Shown here: positions 25,328 through 34,240 of the stretch, piece by piece
How positions within the stretch are numbered: position 1 is the stretch's first letter
Layout: each line of letters begins with the position of its first letter
From: Flavobacteriales bacterium
GTDB lineage: Bacteria; Bacteroidota; Bacteroidia; UBA10329
Length of the DNA: 64,000 nt
NCBI GenBank assembly: GCA_018402015.1
Contig: JAGYJL010000004.1
Location: 1-64,000, forward strand
Reading direction: 5' to 3'
Position numbers and translations under genes: made by a program
Notes under the pieces: model-generated
What the model saw: the letters and a program-made list of their open reading frames with translations, nothing else
Told to the model about the DNA's origin: nothing
The model's database searches: none

Positions 25328-27763
25328 ATGTCTTCTGTTACGAAAACCACCACTTGCTATCATTGTAATGATGAGTGCACAGATGAGATCATCGAGCACG
25401 ATGGTCATGATTTCTGTTGTAACGGCTGCAGTACGGTCTATCAGTTGCTGCAAGATGTTGGTTTAGACGAGGCATACGCCAACGGTCCGTTGGGTATTCG
25501 CCCAGAGGAGAGTTCCAATACCGATTTGGCGTATCTCGACAATCCGGAAGTAAAGCAGAACCTTCTTGATTTCTCAGACGGAAAGAAGGCTCGCATCTCT
25601 TTTGAACTGCCGGCCATTCATTGCAGTGCATGTGTGTATTTGCTTGAGCGCTTGGAGCGCTTGAATAAAGGCGTGAAACAATGCGAGGTCAATTTTCCAA
25701 AGAAGCGCGCCAATATTCTTTTCGATGAAACAGAAATCACACTGCGCCAATTGGTGGCGCTGTTGCGTTCCATTGGTTACGCGCCCAATCTGAATTTGCA
25801 GAACACAACCGAGAAAGGCGATAAACCAACAACCGATAAAGCTTTGCTCTATCGGATCGGTGTTGCGGGATTCTGCTTCGGCAACATTATGCTGCTAAGC
25901 TTTCCAGAATATCTCATCGGAGAAAAAGTTTTGGAAGAGAAATGGTCTGAGCTTTTCAATTATCTCAACCTATTGTTGGCACTGCCTGTTGTACTATTTG
26001 CTGGGCGCGATTATCTGGTTTCGGCCTACAAGGGTCTAAAGGTGCGCCACGTGAATATGGATGTGCCTGTTTCCATCGGTATTCTGGCCATATTCGGCCG
26101 TAGCGCGTATGATATTCTTGCAGGAGTTGGCCCTGGGTTCTTAGACTCCTTGGCAGGATTCGTCTTCTTTCTTCTCATCGGAAAATGGTATCAGGCCAAA
26201 ACCTATTCAGGGCTTTCTTTTGAGCGCGACTACAAGTCGTTTTTCCCAATTGCGGTGAATAGAATAGGGGCCGATGGGCAAGTGGATGCTATTATGATCA
26301 AGCACTTGCTTACGGGAGATGAAATTCAGATACATAATGATGAGCTGATTCCTTGCGATTGCGAGTTGCTATCGGAAAAAGCTTCCATCGACTACAGTTT
26401 CGTTACGGGAGAAGCCGAGCCATCTTCAAAAAATGAAGGGAATCGCATTTATGCTGGTGGCAAGAATCGTGGGTCTGTTATACGATTACGTGTGATGAAG
26501 CCTGTTTCGAGCAGTTATCTTACTTCGCTTTGGAACAGTGCCGATACAAGCAAGGATGCAGCGGTTCCTCCATTGCTCAACTTCTCAAACAAGATCGCAT
26601 CTTGGTTCAGTGCAGCGGTTCTTTCCATTGCGGTCATCACGGCTATTTATTGGCTTATTGTAGATCCTACAAACTGGTTGAATACAACAACTGCGGTATT
26701 GATCATTGCGTGTCCATGCGCATTGGCGCTCAGTATTCCATTTACTTACGGTTCAATGCTTCGACATTTTGGTCGTCATGGCTTTTTTGTGCGCTCCGTG
26801 GAAGCAATCGCCAAACTGGGGCAGATCGATAATGTGGTCTTCGATAAGACCGGGACCATTACTATTCGTCTGAAAGGAAGTGTGCTTTTTGGCGGGGCTG
26901 AACTGACCGTTGATCAATTGGAAGCGTTAGTAAATGTGGCGCGGCAGTCGCTTCACCCGCTCAGTAAAACCTTTGCAGCAGCGTTTCCTAAAACACCACA
27001 GGAACAGGTAGTCGGTTTTACAGAGAATGCGGGCGTTGGCATTTACGGTATGGTCAATGGCACATTGGTTGAACTGAAGAATCCGAACAACCTTTCTGAG
27101 CAAGAACGTAAGCAGTTCGATAGTTGGCAGACCGATTTCCACGGTATGGGTAAAACAGCCGTGCTCATTAACGGCCATCTGCATGCGCGGGTAGAGTTCA
27201 CCACCAGTTATCGCGTTGGACTGCACCGAACAATTGAGCAGATGAAGGAAAAGTTAACGGTGTGGTTGCTTTCTGGTGATAACGATACAGAGGCCGCGGC
27301 ACTTTCCAATGATCTTATTGCCGGGTTTGAAAAAGACCACATGTTCTTCAATATGGATCCGCACCAGAAGCGCCAATGGGTTGAGGAGAAGCAATCTGAT
27401 GGAACGGCTAAAGTGCTGATGGTAGGTGATGGACTGAATGACGCTGGTGCATTGCGTGAGGCCCATTTCGGTATTTCCATTGCGGAAGACAACAGTCAGT
27501 TTACACCAGCTTCCGATGGTATTCTCACGGCATCGTCCTTTGAGAAATTACCACAATTGATAGCGCTTGCAAAGCAATCGCGAAGCGTGGTTCTCGGTGC
27601 CTTCGCCTTATCAATGGTCTACAACGTTATCGGTGTTACAGTGGCCGTACAAGGCCTGCTTTCGCCTGTTATGGCTGGCGTACTCATGCCCTTGAGTTCC
27701 GTTTCCATTGTACTGTTCACTACAGTTAGCACCGCCATTTTGGCGAAGAGCAAGCTCCAGTAA
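25328..27763 (+). CDS. ccoI: Copper-transporting P-type ATPase CcoI (FixI type)
   Basis: Exports copper across the inner membrane for cbb3 oxidase assembly. The 811-residue product begins with a Cys-rich metal-binding region (CYHCNDEC, then CCNGCSTVYQLL), followed by an HMA domain with HCSAC (Cys99, Cys102). The transport motif is CPC (Cys462, Cys464) in the membrane segment, the phosphorylation site is DKTGTIT (Asp506), and GDGLNDAGAL is the hinge motif. N-terminal architecture and position beside ccoS and ccoNO identify it as CcoI rather than a detoxifying CopA. A palindromic operator-like site precedes it. Confidence 0.93.
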   Translation: MSSVTKTTTCYHCNDECTDEIIEHDGHDFCCNGCSTVYQLLQDVGLDEAYANGPLGIRPEESSNTDLAYLDNPEVKQNLLDFSDGKKARISFELPAIHCSACVYLLERLERLNKGVKQCEVNFPKKRANILFDETEITLRQLVALLRSIGYAPNLNLQNTTEKGDKPTTDKALLYRIGVAGFCFGNIMLLSFPEYLIGEKVLEEKWSELFNYLNLLLALPVVLFAGRDYLVSAYKGLKVRHVNMDVPVSIGILAIFGRSAYDILAGVGPGFLDSLAGFVFFLLIGKWYQAKTYSGLSFERDYKSFFPIAVNRIGADGQVDAIMIKHLLTGDEIQIHNDELIPCDCELLSEKASIDYSFVTGEAEPSSKNEGNRIYAGGKNRGSVIRLRVMKPVSSSYLTSLWNSADTSKDAAVPPLLNFSNKIASWFSAAVLSIAVITAIYWLIVDPTNWLNTTTAVLIIACPCALALSIPFTYGSMLRHFGRHGFFVRSVEAIAKLGQIDNVVFDKTGTITIRLKGSVLFGGAELTVDQLEALVNVARQSLHPLSKTFAAAFPKTPQEQVVGFTENAGVGIYGMVNGTLVELKNPNNLSEQERKQFDSWQTDFHGMGKTAVLINGHLHARVEFTTSYRVGLHRTIEQMKEKLTVWLLSGDNDTEAAALSNDLIAGFEKDHMFFNMDPHQKRQWVEEKQSDGTAKVLMVGDGLNDAGALREAHFGISIAEDNSQFTPASDGILTASSFEKLPQLIALAKQSRSVVLGAFALSMVYNVIGVTVAVQGLLSPVMAGVLMPLSSVSIVLFTTVSTAILAKSKLQ

Positions 27764-27862
27764 AAGTTGTTTCCAGTTCCTCGTTATTTCTCAAACCACG
27801 GCCAGGCAAAACGATTGTTTTGTTTAGGGTTTTGAATTCAATAGTGGACAACGCTCATTTTT

Positions 27863-27876
27863 CTGACAACGATCAG
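27863..27876. promoter_or_regulatory. Operator-like site CTGACAACGATCAG before ccoS
   Basis: Shares TCTGACAA-nnn-TCAGTTTT with the site at 25244. Its own symmetry is limited to CTGA...TCAG. The centre is again 58.5 bp upstream of the end of a TTTG (27925-27928), the same spacing as at ccoI. Confidence 0.6.
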
Positions 27877-27920
27877 TTTTGACTGTGACTGCACTCAGCA
27901 AGTGCCCGATGCACGCTTAA

Positions 27921-27928
27921 TTTCTTTG
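27921..27928 (+). promoter_or_regulatory. Possible -7 element TTTCTTTG before ccoS
   Basis: One mismatch to TAnnTTTG, ending 9 nt before the ccoS ATG at 27938. No TTG at a -33 position, consistent with a need for an activator. Confidence 0.35.
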
Positions 27929-27937
27929 CTGCCTAAG

Positions 27938-28099
27938 ATGGAAGTGATATTTCTACTCATAGCAATCAGTATCGTAGCGGCAGTCGGATTTCTGGCTGCT
28001 TTTCTATGGGCGGTAAGAAGTGGTCAGTACGATGACGACCAGACACCAGCCATGAGAATCTTATTTGACGAGAAACAATCAACAGAAACCAATAAATAA
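27938..28099 (+). CDS. ccoS: cbb3 oxidase assembly protein CcoS
   Basis: A 53-residue single-helix protein (MEVIFLLIAISIVAAVGFLA) followed by the conserved WAVRSGQYDDDQTPAMRILFD stretch typical of CcoS/FixS. It is needed for cofactor insertion into the oxidase. The ATG at 27938 is chosen over a GTG at 27902 that would add 12 residues of no family character in front of the membrane helix. The stop is 4 nt before the ccoNO ATG. Confidence 0.92.
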   Translation: MEVIFLLIAISIVAAVGFLAAFLWAVRSGQYDDDQTPAMRILFDEKQSTETNK

Positions 28100-28103
28100 C
28101 TCA

Positions 28104-30242
28104 ATGGAAAAGGAAACATTCCGTTACGACAACAGCATCGTCCGCAAGTTCGCGTTCGCCACCATGGCGTTCGGTATAATCGGTATGCTAGTAGGATTGA
28201 CCGCTGCCCTGCAGATGGTGGATCCGTGGTTCAACTTTTTAACCCCATATCTGACCTTTGGTAGGATTCGGCCACTGCATACCAATGCGGTGATCTTTGC
28301 CTTTGTGGGGAATGGCATCTTTATGGGTGTTTATTATTCGCTACAGCGTTTGCTGAAAACCAGAATGTGGAGTGATGCACTGAGCAACATCAATTTCTGG
28401 GGTTGGCAGCTCATTATTCTTTCGGCCGTAGTTACGCTTCCATTGGGTATAACAACAGGTAAGGAATATGCCGAGTTGGAATGGTGGATTGATATCTGTA
28501 TCGCTCTTATCTGGGTAGTGTTCGGTTTGAACATGTTCATGACCATACTGAAACGAAGAGAGCGTCACTTGTACGTAGCTATCTGGTTCTATATCGCCAC
28601 CTTCGTTACTGTAGCAATGCTTCACATTGTGAACAGCTTTGAGCTTCCTGTTTCATTCTTCAAGAGTTATAGCTGGTATGCTGGTGTTCAAGATGCATTG
28701 GTGCAATGGTGGTATGGTCATAACGCAGTGGCATTCTTCCTAACCACGCCTTATTTGGGATTGATGTACTACTTCATCCCTAAAGCATCGAACCGACCTG
28801 TTTATTCTTACCGACTTTCAATCGTTCACTTTTGGGCGCTGATCTTCATTTACATCTGGGCGGGACCACACCACTTGTTGTACACTGCTCTTCCAGATTG
28901 GGCTCAGAACCTTGGGGTAGTATTCTCATTCATGCTTATTGCGCCAAGTTGGGGTGGTATGCTCAACGGACTCCTAACCCTTCGTGGAGCTTGGGATAGA
29001 GTTCGCGAAAGCGCTGTACTCAAGTTCATGGTTGTAGCAGTTACTTGCTACGGTATGTCAACTTTCGAAGGGCCAATGATGTCGCTGAAGAACGTGAATG
29101 CCATCAGTCACTTTACTGACTGGACCATTGCCCACGTGCACATCGGTGGTCTGGGTTGGAACGGTTTCATGACTTTCGGTATCCTTTACTACTTGATCCC
29201 AAAACTGTGGAACACTAAAATGTACTCTGATAAGCTTTCTGATTTCCATTTCTGGATCGGAACACTCGGAATCATTCTTTACGCATTGCCAATGTACTGG
29301 GCCGGATTCACACAGAGTTTAATGTGGAAAGAATTCACCGCAGAAGGATTCTTGGCTTACCCTAACTTCTTGGAAACTGTAACCCAGTTAAAGCCGATGT
29401 ACGCTGCAAGAGCATTTGGTGGAGGTATCTACATTATTGGTGTAATAGCAATGCTTTACAACCTGATAATGACCATGAAGCAAGGAACTTTCCAACCAGA
29501 AGAAGAAGCTTCTGCTGCTCCGTTAACAAATGATTACACGGCTCATAAAGGCGAAGGATGGCACAGAGCCATTGAAAGAAGACCGATACAGATGTTGGTT
29601 TTCAGTTTGGTTGCCGTGGCAATTGGTGGCGCGATAGAGATCATTCCTACTATGTTGATCGACAGCAACATTCCTACCATTGCCAGTGTAAAACCATACA
29701 CACCGCTTGAGTTGGAAGGCCGCGACATCTACATCCGTGAGGGTTGCTACAACTGTCACTCTCAGATGATCCGTCCATTCCGATCCGAAACGGAGCGTTA
29801 CGGTGAGTACTCTAAGGCAGGCGAATTTGTGTATGACCACCCATTCCAATGGGGTTCTAAGAGAACTGGTCCAGATCTGCACAGAATTGGAGCCAAGTAT
29901 TCAGATAGCTGGCACTACAACCACATGTGGGATCCTGCAAGTATGTCGCCAGGAACTATTATGCCATCATATCCATGGTTGTTTGACAGTGAACTGAGCA
30001 CAGACCTTACTGCAGGTAAGATCAGAGCAATGCAAACGCTAGGTGTGCCGTACGAAGAAGGTTATGATCAGCTAGCTGTAGAAGACCTTAATGCGCAAGC
30101 ACAGCAGATCGCTGATAACCTGAAAAAGGACGGCATTGAAGTGCTTCCGCAGACAGAGATCGTAGCGCTGATAGCCTACTTGCAACGTCTTGGTACAGAT
30201 ATTAAAGTGAAGGACGCGCAGGCGGCCATGGTAAACCAATAA
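28104..30242 (+). CDS. ccoNO: cbb3-type cytochrome c oxidase, fused subunits CcoN and CcoO
   Basis: Catalytic heme-copper subunit joined to the membrane-anchored cytochrome c subunit. The 712-residue product has a CcoN part to about residue 470 with some twelve helices and heme/copper His motifs (RPLHTNAVIFAF, WWYGHNAVAFFLT, GPHHLLY, AHVHIGGLGWNG). A helix at about 490-520 follows, then a CcoO part with heme c motif CYNCH (548-552) and the SMSPGTIMPSYPW segment with the axial Met. Such fusions are usual in Bacteroidota. The ATG at 28104 follows ccoS by 4 nt; an upstream in-frame start at 28065 overlaps ccoS and is not needed. Confidence 0.95.
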   Translation: MEKETFRYDNSIVRKFAFATMAFGIIGMLVGLTAALQMVDPWFNFLTPYLTFGRIRPLHTNAVIFAFVGNGIFMGVYYSLQRLLKTRMWSDALSNINFWGWQLIILSAVVTLPLGITTGKEYAELEWWIDICIALIWVVFGLNMFMTILKRRERHLYVAIWFYIATFVTVAMLHIVNSFELPVSFFKSYSWYAGVQDALVQWWYGHNAVAFFLTTPYLGLMYYFIPKASNRPVYSYRLSIVHFWALIFIYIWAGPHHLLYTALPDWAQNLGVVFSFMLIAPSWGGMLNGLLTLRGAWDRVRESAVLKFMVVAVTCYGMSTFEGPMMSLKNVNAISHFTDWTIAHVHIGGLGWNGFMTFGILYYLIPKLWNTKMYSDKLSDFHFWIGTLGIILYALPMYWAGFTQSLMWKEFTAEGFLAYPNFLETVTQLKPMYAARAFGGGIYIIGVIAMLYNLIMTMKQGTFQPEEEASAAPLTNDYTAHKGEGWHRAIERRPIQMLVFSLVAVAIGGAIEIIPTMLIDSNIPTIASVKPYTPLELEGRDIYIREGCYNCHSQMIRPFRSETERYGEYSKAGEFVYDHPFQWGSKRTGPDLHRIGAKYSDSWHYNHMWDPASMSPGTIMPSYPWLFDSELSTDLTAGKIRAMQTLGVPYEEGYDQLAVEDLNAQAQQIADNLKKDGIEVLPQTEIVALIAYLQRLGTDIKVKDAQAAMVNQ

Positions 30243-30254
30243 AGAGAAAAGATC

Positions 30255-30446
30255 ATGCTAAAGTTTGTAAAACATCATATGGAGACCATTATGGGGATTG
30301 AAATATTCCCGATCATCTCCTTCATCATCTTCTTCACATTCTTCATTGTGGTCCTCGGCTACCTCGTTGTGCAGCGCACATCGTATTTCGATAAGATGAG
30401 CCTCATGCCATTGGACGACAACCAAGCATCAACCAATAAACTCTAA
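30255..30446 (+). CDS. ccoQ: Small cbb3 oxidase subunit CcoQ-like
   Basis: A 63-residue protein with one membrane helix (about 17-40: IFPIISFIIFFTFFIVVLGYLVV) and a polar tail. Its size, topology and place between ccoO and ccoP match CcoQ/FixQ, whose role is to stabilise the complex. Sequence similarity in this family is weak, so the name rests on context. Confidence 0.8.
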   Translation: MLKFVKHHMETIMGIEIFPIISFIIFFTFFIVVLGYLVVQRTSYFDKMSLMPLDDNQASTNKL

Positions 30447-30449
30447 GAC

Positions 30450-31640
30450 ATGAAATGGTTTAATAATAGAACAAGACTGTTGAGCGCGGTTGCGCTGAGC
30501 ACGCTTTTGGCCACCAGTGCCAGTGCACAGGAATCAGTAGTTCCGGTTCCGTGGGAGAACATCGTTTCGGCAAATGACACGGCCGTGTTCTGGGTACTTG
30601 CATCATTTGCAGTGCTGTTGCTCATCCTTATATGGGTTGTTGCCGGAGTTACCAAAGGTCTGCTGTCTGATACAGAACTGTGGAAAGGAAAATGGGAGCA
30701 ATCTGCTAAAGCGGTGGCTGTATTCATTGGAACGTCAATGTTGTTGAGTGCTACAGATACGTTGGCACAGACAGAAGTTGCTGCGTCTCCTTTGTTCGAA
30801 ATGTCCGATGGACTTTTCTGGATAATGGTAGTAGTTGATGCTTTCCTGCTCTTCGTATTGCTAGGTATGCTTTACAATCTGAGTAGCCTTATAAAGTCGC
30901 TTAGAACCACAGAAGCCCAGGCAGAAGTTGTTGTAGAGAAATCTATTTGGGAAGGAAGCCTTTCTGCTGCAGTTCCATTGGAGCAGGAAAAAGACATCTT
31001 AATGGACCACGAGTATGATGGTATTATGGAGTTGGACAATAAGCTCCCACCGTGGTGGTTGTACATGTTCTATTTCACCATTGCATTCGGAGTGGTTTAC
31101 ACGATCTACTATGAGTTTTCTGACGGTCCTAGCCAATTGGATGAATACAATACCGAAATGGCAATTGCAGCAGAACAGAAAGCCGCTTTCCTTGCCAATG
31201 CTGCCAATAATGTTGACGAGTCTACAGCAATGCTGTTAACCGATGCGAGTTCTATCTCGAACGGTAAAGCCAAGTTCGAGACGCTTTGTGTAGCATGCCA
31301 TGCCAAATCGGGCGGCTCTACACAGGTGCCAATGGGTGTTGGTCCAAACCTTACAGACGAGTATTGGATTCATGGAGGCGGTATGCAGAACATCTTTAAA
31401 ACCATAAAATATGGTGTGCCAGCAAAGGGTATGATCTCTTGGGAAGCACAATTGACCCCAGTACAGATACAAGAGGTTGCCTCGTATATCATTTCGCTTC
31501 AGGGCACCAATCCTGAAAATGCAAAGGAACCGCAAGGCGATATATGGGTAGAGGATGGTGCTGTTGCACCAGCGGCCCCAACAGATTCTACAGAACAAGC
31601 TCCAGTTGCAGAGGCCGAAACGGCCTCCGCAGCGGAGTAA
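30450..31640 (+). CDS. ccoP: cbb3 oxidase cytochrome c subunit CcoP, single heme
   Basis: A 396-residue membrane cytochrome. An N-terminal signal-like region (about 10-26) is followed by membrane segments at about 43-67, 88-105 (weak) and 121-147, then the FixP N-terminal signature DNKLPPWWLYMFYFTIAFG (about 196-214), and one heme c motif CVACH (280-284) with an axial Met in KGMISW (328). Proteobacterial CcoP normally carries two heme c motifs; here only one is present, as known for Bacteroidota. The Ala/Pro/Glu-rich tail after 355 is probably disordered. It lies 3 nt after ccoQ. Confidence 0.93.
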   Translation: MKWFNNRTRLLSAVALSTLLATSASAQESVVPVPWENIVSANDTAVFWVLASFAVLLLILIWVVAGVTKGLLSDTELWKGKWEQSAKAVAVFIGTSMLLSATDTLAQTEVAASPLFEMSDGLFWIMVVVDAFLLFVLLGMLYNLSSLIKSLRTTEAQAEVVVEKSIWEGSLSAAVPLEQEKDILMDHEYDGIMELDNKLPPWWLYMFYFTIAFGVVYTIYYEFSDGPSQLDEYNTEMAIAAEQKAAFLANAANNVDESTAMLLTDASSISNGKAKFETLCVACHAKSGGSTQVPMGVGPNLTDEYWIHGGGMQNIFKTIKYGVPAKGMISWEAQLTPVQIQEVASYIISLQGTNPENAKEPQGDIWVEDGAVAPAAPTDSTEQAPVAEAETASAAE

Positions 31641-31691
31641 GTACTGATAATTAATAAAGGGCAAATTTTTGTCCGACCCAAAGTAAAGGCC

Positions 31692-33107
31692 ATGGAGACG
31701 AAAGATGAAAAAGGGTCATTCAGAGACCACCTGTCAACGCTAGACGATAGCGGAAACAGAAAGTGGATCTATCCAAAAATGCCAATTGGTAAGTACTACA
31801 ATTGGCGTAAGTGGTTGAGCTACGTATTGCTTGCCGTATTGTTTGCGGCTCCGTGGATCAAAATAGGTGGAGAACCGCTGTTGATGATCAACGTGTTGCA
31901 ACGGAAGTTCGTCATCTTCGGGCAGGTTTTCTGGCCACAGGATTTCTACCTGTTCGGTTTGGCAATGATCACGTTCGTGTTGTTCATTGTGCTTTTCACT
32001 GTAGCATTCGGACGTATCTTCTGTGGTTGGTTCTGTCCGCAGACCATCTTCATGGAAATGCTCTTTCGCAGAATCGAGTATTGGATCGAAGGCGATTGGA
32101 AACATCAGCAGCGCTTAGATAAAATGCCTTGGAATGCGGAGAAGATCCGTAAGAAAGGAATCAAGCATTTTCTGTTTCTGATAGTCTCTTTTCTTATTTC
32201 CAACACGTTTCTGGCTTACATTATCGGTAGCGATGAGCTTGTCAACATCATTACCGATTCTCCCTCAGAACACATCGTTGGGTTGGTTGCCATCATCATT
32301 TTCACCTTGGTTTTCTATGGCGTTTTTGCCAGAATGCGAGAGCAGGTTTGCACCAATATCTGTCCGTACGGACGTTTGCAAGGCGTACTTCTCGATCGCA
32401 ATTCCATGATTGTTGCTTACGACCACAAACGTGGCGAAGGAAGAAGTAAATGGCGCAAAGGAGAAGATCGCGCAGCAGAAGGCAAGGGAGATTGTATTGA
32501 TTGCAATGCTTGTGTGGATGTTTGTCCAACAGGAATAGACATTCGTAACGGTACCCAGCTCGAGTGCATCAATTGCACTGCATGTATGGATGCGTGCGAT
32601 AATGTGATGGAGAAGGTTGGATTTGAAAAAGCCCTTGTTGGTTACAAGAGCGAAGAGACCATTTCAACAGGTAAGCCATTTACATACACCGTACGTTTGA
32701 AAGCATACACCGTGGTGTTGAGCATTCTCACCGTTGCCATGTTTGCGCTTATTATCACAAGAGCAGATATTGGAGTAACGGTTCTCCGAACACCAGGAAT
32801 GTTATTTCAGGAAGGCGAGAACAATACAATTACCAACCTGTACAACTATAAGGTGATCAACAAAACGGCCGAGAACATGGTTTTGGATCTTCGCGTGGTT
32901 AAAGGACCAGGCAAGGTGAAAATGGTGGGCGAGATGCTGAAACTGGATGCGCAAGGAACATCGGAAGGTGTGCTTTTTGTGGAGGTTCCGAAAGATGAGC
33001 TGACAGGTAGAAAAACGGATGTAACAGTAGGTATTTACAACGGGGAAAAACTACTGAAGAAGGTGAAGACCAACTTCATTGGCCCAGCACCCGGCTTAAG
33101 CAGATAG
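31692..33107 (+). CDS. ccoG: cbb3 oxidase accessory protein CcoG (FixG/RdxA)
   Basis: Membrane ferredoxin-like protein of 471 residues that supplies reduced copper for oxidase assembly. It has membrane helices at about 42-57, 84-106, 160-177 and 195-212, a CGWFCPQ motif (Cys111, Cys115), and two 4Fe-4S motifs: CIDCNACVDVCP (268-279) and CINCTACMDAC (292-302). A further helix at about 337-357 and a C-terminal Ig-like domain (IG-FixG) follow. The gap of 51 nt after ccoP holds no clear promoter. Confidence 0.94.
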   Translation: METKDEKGSFRDHLSTLDDSGNRKWIYPKMPIGKYYNWRKWLSYVLLAVLFAAPWIKIGGEPLLMINVLQRKFVIFGQVFWPQDFYLFGLAMITFVLFIVLFTVAFGRIFCGWFCPQTIFMEMLFRRIEYWIEGDWKHQQRLDKMPWNAEKIRKKGIKHFLFLIVSFLISNTFLAYIIGSDELVNIITDSPSEHIVGLVAIIIFTLVFYGVFARMREQVCTNICPYGRLQGVLLDRNSMIVAYDHKRGEGRSKWRKGEDRAAEGKGDCIDCNACVDVCPTGIDIRNGTQLECINCTACMDACDNVMEKVGFEKALVGYKSEETISTGKPFTYTVRLKAYTVVLSILTVAMFALIITRADIGVTVLRTPGMLFQEGENNTITNLYNYKVINKTAENMVLDLRVVKGPGKVKMVGEMLKLDAQGTSEGVLFVEVPKDELTGRKTDVTVGIYNGEKLLKKVKTNFIGPAPGLSR

Positions 33108-33110
33108 ACA

Positions 33111-33533
33111 ATGAATTGGGGATGGCGCATAGCAATATTTTATAGCACGTTTGTCGTGTTTATGATCGGAATGGTGGTAATGGCTTTTCGACAGGATTTC
33201 GACCTTGTTTCAGACGACTATTACGAGCAGGAAATTGCCTATCAAGGCCGCATAGACCAGATGACAAACGCATCGGACGATGGCCAGAAAGTCACTGTTT
33301 CCAAATCTGATAACGGGTATGATCTTGCTTTTTCAGAAAAAGCGGAAGAGGTAAAGGTTCACTTTTTTCGCCCTTCAGATGACACCCAGGATTTCAAGCT
33401 GGAAGAGGCTGTAGTCGAATCTATTTTGCCGGTTTCTTCAGAGAAGTTTGCCATGGGCAAATACTTGGTTAAAGTAGAGTGGAAGGCCAATGGTAAAACC
33501 TATTTCCAAGAACAGGATCTTTTTGTAAACTGA
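33111..33533 (+). CDS. ccoH: cbb3 oxidase accessory protein CcoH (FixH)
   Basis: A 140-residue protein with one N-terminal helix (about 4-26) and the FixH signature FDLVSDDYYEQEIAYQGRID right after it; the remainder is a small beta-domain. CcoH binds the oxidase during assembly and stays with the complex. It starts 3 nt after ccoG, and its TGA overlaps the ATG of the next gene by one base. Confidence 0.92.
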   Translation: MNWGWRIAIFYSTFVVFMIGMVVMAFRQDFDLVSDDYYEQEIAYQGRIDQMTNASDDGQKVTVSKSDNGYDLAFSEKAEEVKVHFFRPSDDTQDFKLEEAVVESILPVSSEKFAMGKYLVKVEWKANGKTYFQEQDLFVN

Positions 33534-34240
33534 TGTTTATAACTGCATTTGCCATAGGGGCTTTGGGAAGTTTCCACTGCATTGGCATGTGTGGTCCAAT
33601 TGCTTTATCTGTTCCAATGGCAGGCAGATCTGGCCTCGCAGGAATCATTAGAGGTTTGGCTTACAATCTGGGTCGGGTTACTACTTATGCTGTTCTCGGC
33701 CTGATCGTAGGATTCGTTGGCAAGCAACTCATGTTCGGCAATTTCCAACAAGGCCTTTCCATTGTCGTAGGAATCCTCATTCTTGGCTTTTTGTTCTTGC
33801 CAAAAGCCATCACCAAAAAACTTGATCCCACTACAAGATTTGCACAGCTGTTTTTAAAGTTGAAGTCAACGTTTCAAGGACTTTTTAAAAGCAGGTCCAT
33901 TTTTGGGCCTCTTTTTCTCGGACTCGTAAACGGGCTCTTACCCTGCGGATTGGTTTACGTTGGATTGGCGGGCGCATTGGCACTTGGAGACCCTTTTTCA
34001 AGCGCTGGTTTCATGGCTGCATTCGGGTTGGGAACAGTGCCGATCATGATAACTGTCATACTTGCGGGTGACCTCATTTCGCTTCAATGGCGCGCAAAAG
34101 TCCGAAAATTGATGCCAGTAATGTTTGCCATCATGGGCGCACTTTTCATACTACGAGGAATGAATTTGGGAATACCTTATGTAAGCCCAAATATGGAAGT
34201 GCCGGAAGTTGGCGGAATTCCACAATGCCACACGCCATGA
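33533..34240 (+). CDS. DsbD/TauE-like membrane protein of the cbb3 cluster
   Basis: A 235-residue protein of six predicted helices with two cysteine motifs at the start of helix repeats: SFHCIGMCGP near the N-terminus and NGLLPCGLVY in the second half. This pattern belongs to the cytochrome biogenesis (DsbD_2) or sulfite exporter TauE/SafE-type proteins that accompany FixGHIS genes. A role in copper or thiol-redox supply to the oxidase is likely but not proven. Start and stop overlap ccoH by 1 nt and hemN by 4 nt. Confidence 0.85.
   Translation: MFITAFAIGALGSFHCIGMCGPIALSVPMAGRSGLAGIIRGLAYNLGRVTTYAVLGLIVGFVGKQLMFGNFQQGLSIVVGILILGFLFLPKAITKKLDPTTRFAQLFLKLKSTFQGLFKSRSIFGPLFLGLVNGLLPCGLVYVGLAGALALGDPFSSAGFMAAFGLGTVPIMITVILAGDLISLQWRAKVRKLMPVMFAIMGALFILRGMNLGIPYVSPNMEVPEVGGIPQCHTP

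Noticed and set aside
27807-27822. CAAAAC-GATT-GTTTTG hairpin after ccoI as terminator
   Set aside because: Short AT-rich stem with no proper T-run directly after; it may still weakly reduce readthrough, but I could not support it.
31641-31691. Third operator or promoter before ccoG
   Set aside because: The gap contains GGGCAAATTTTTGTCC but neither the CTGACAA half-site nor a TAnnTTTG element.
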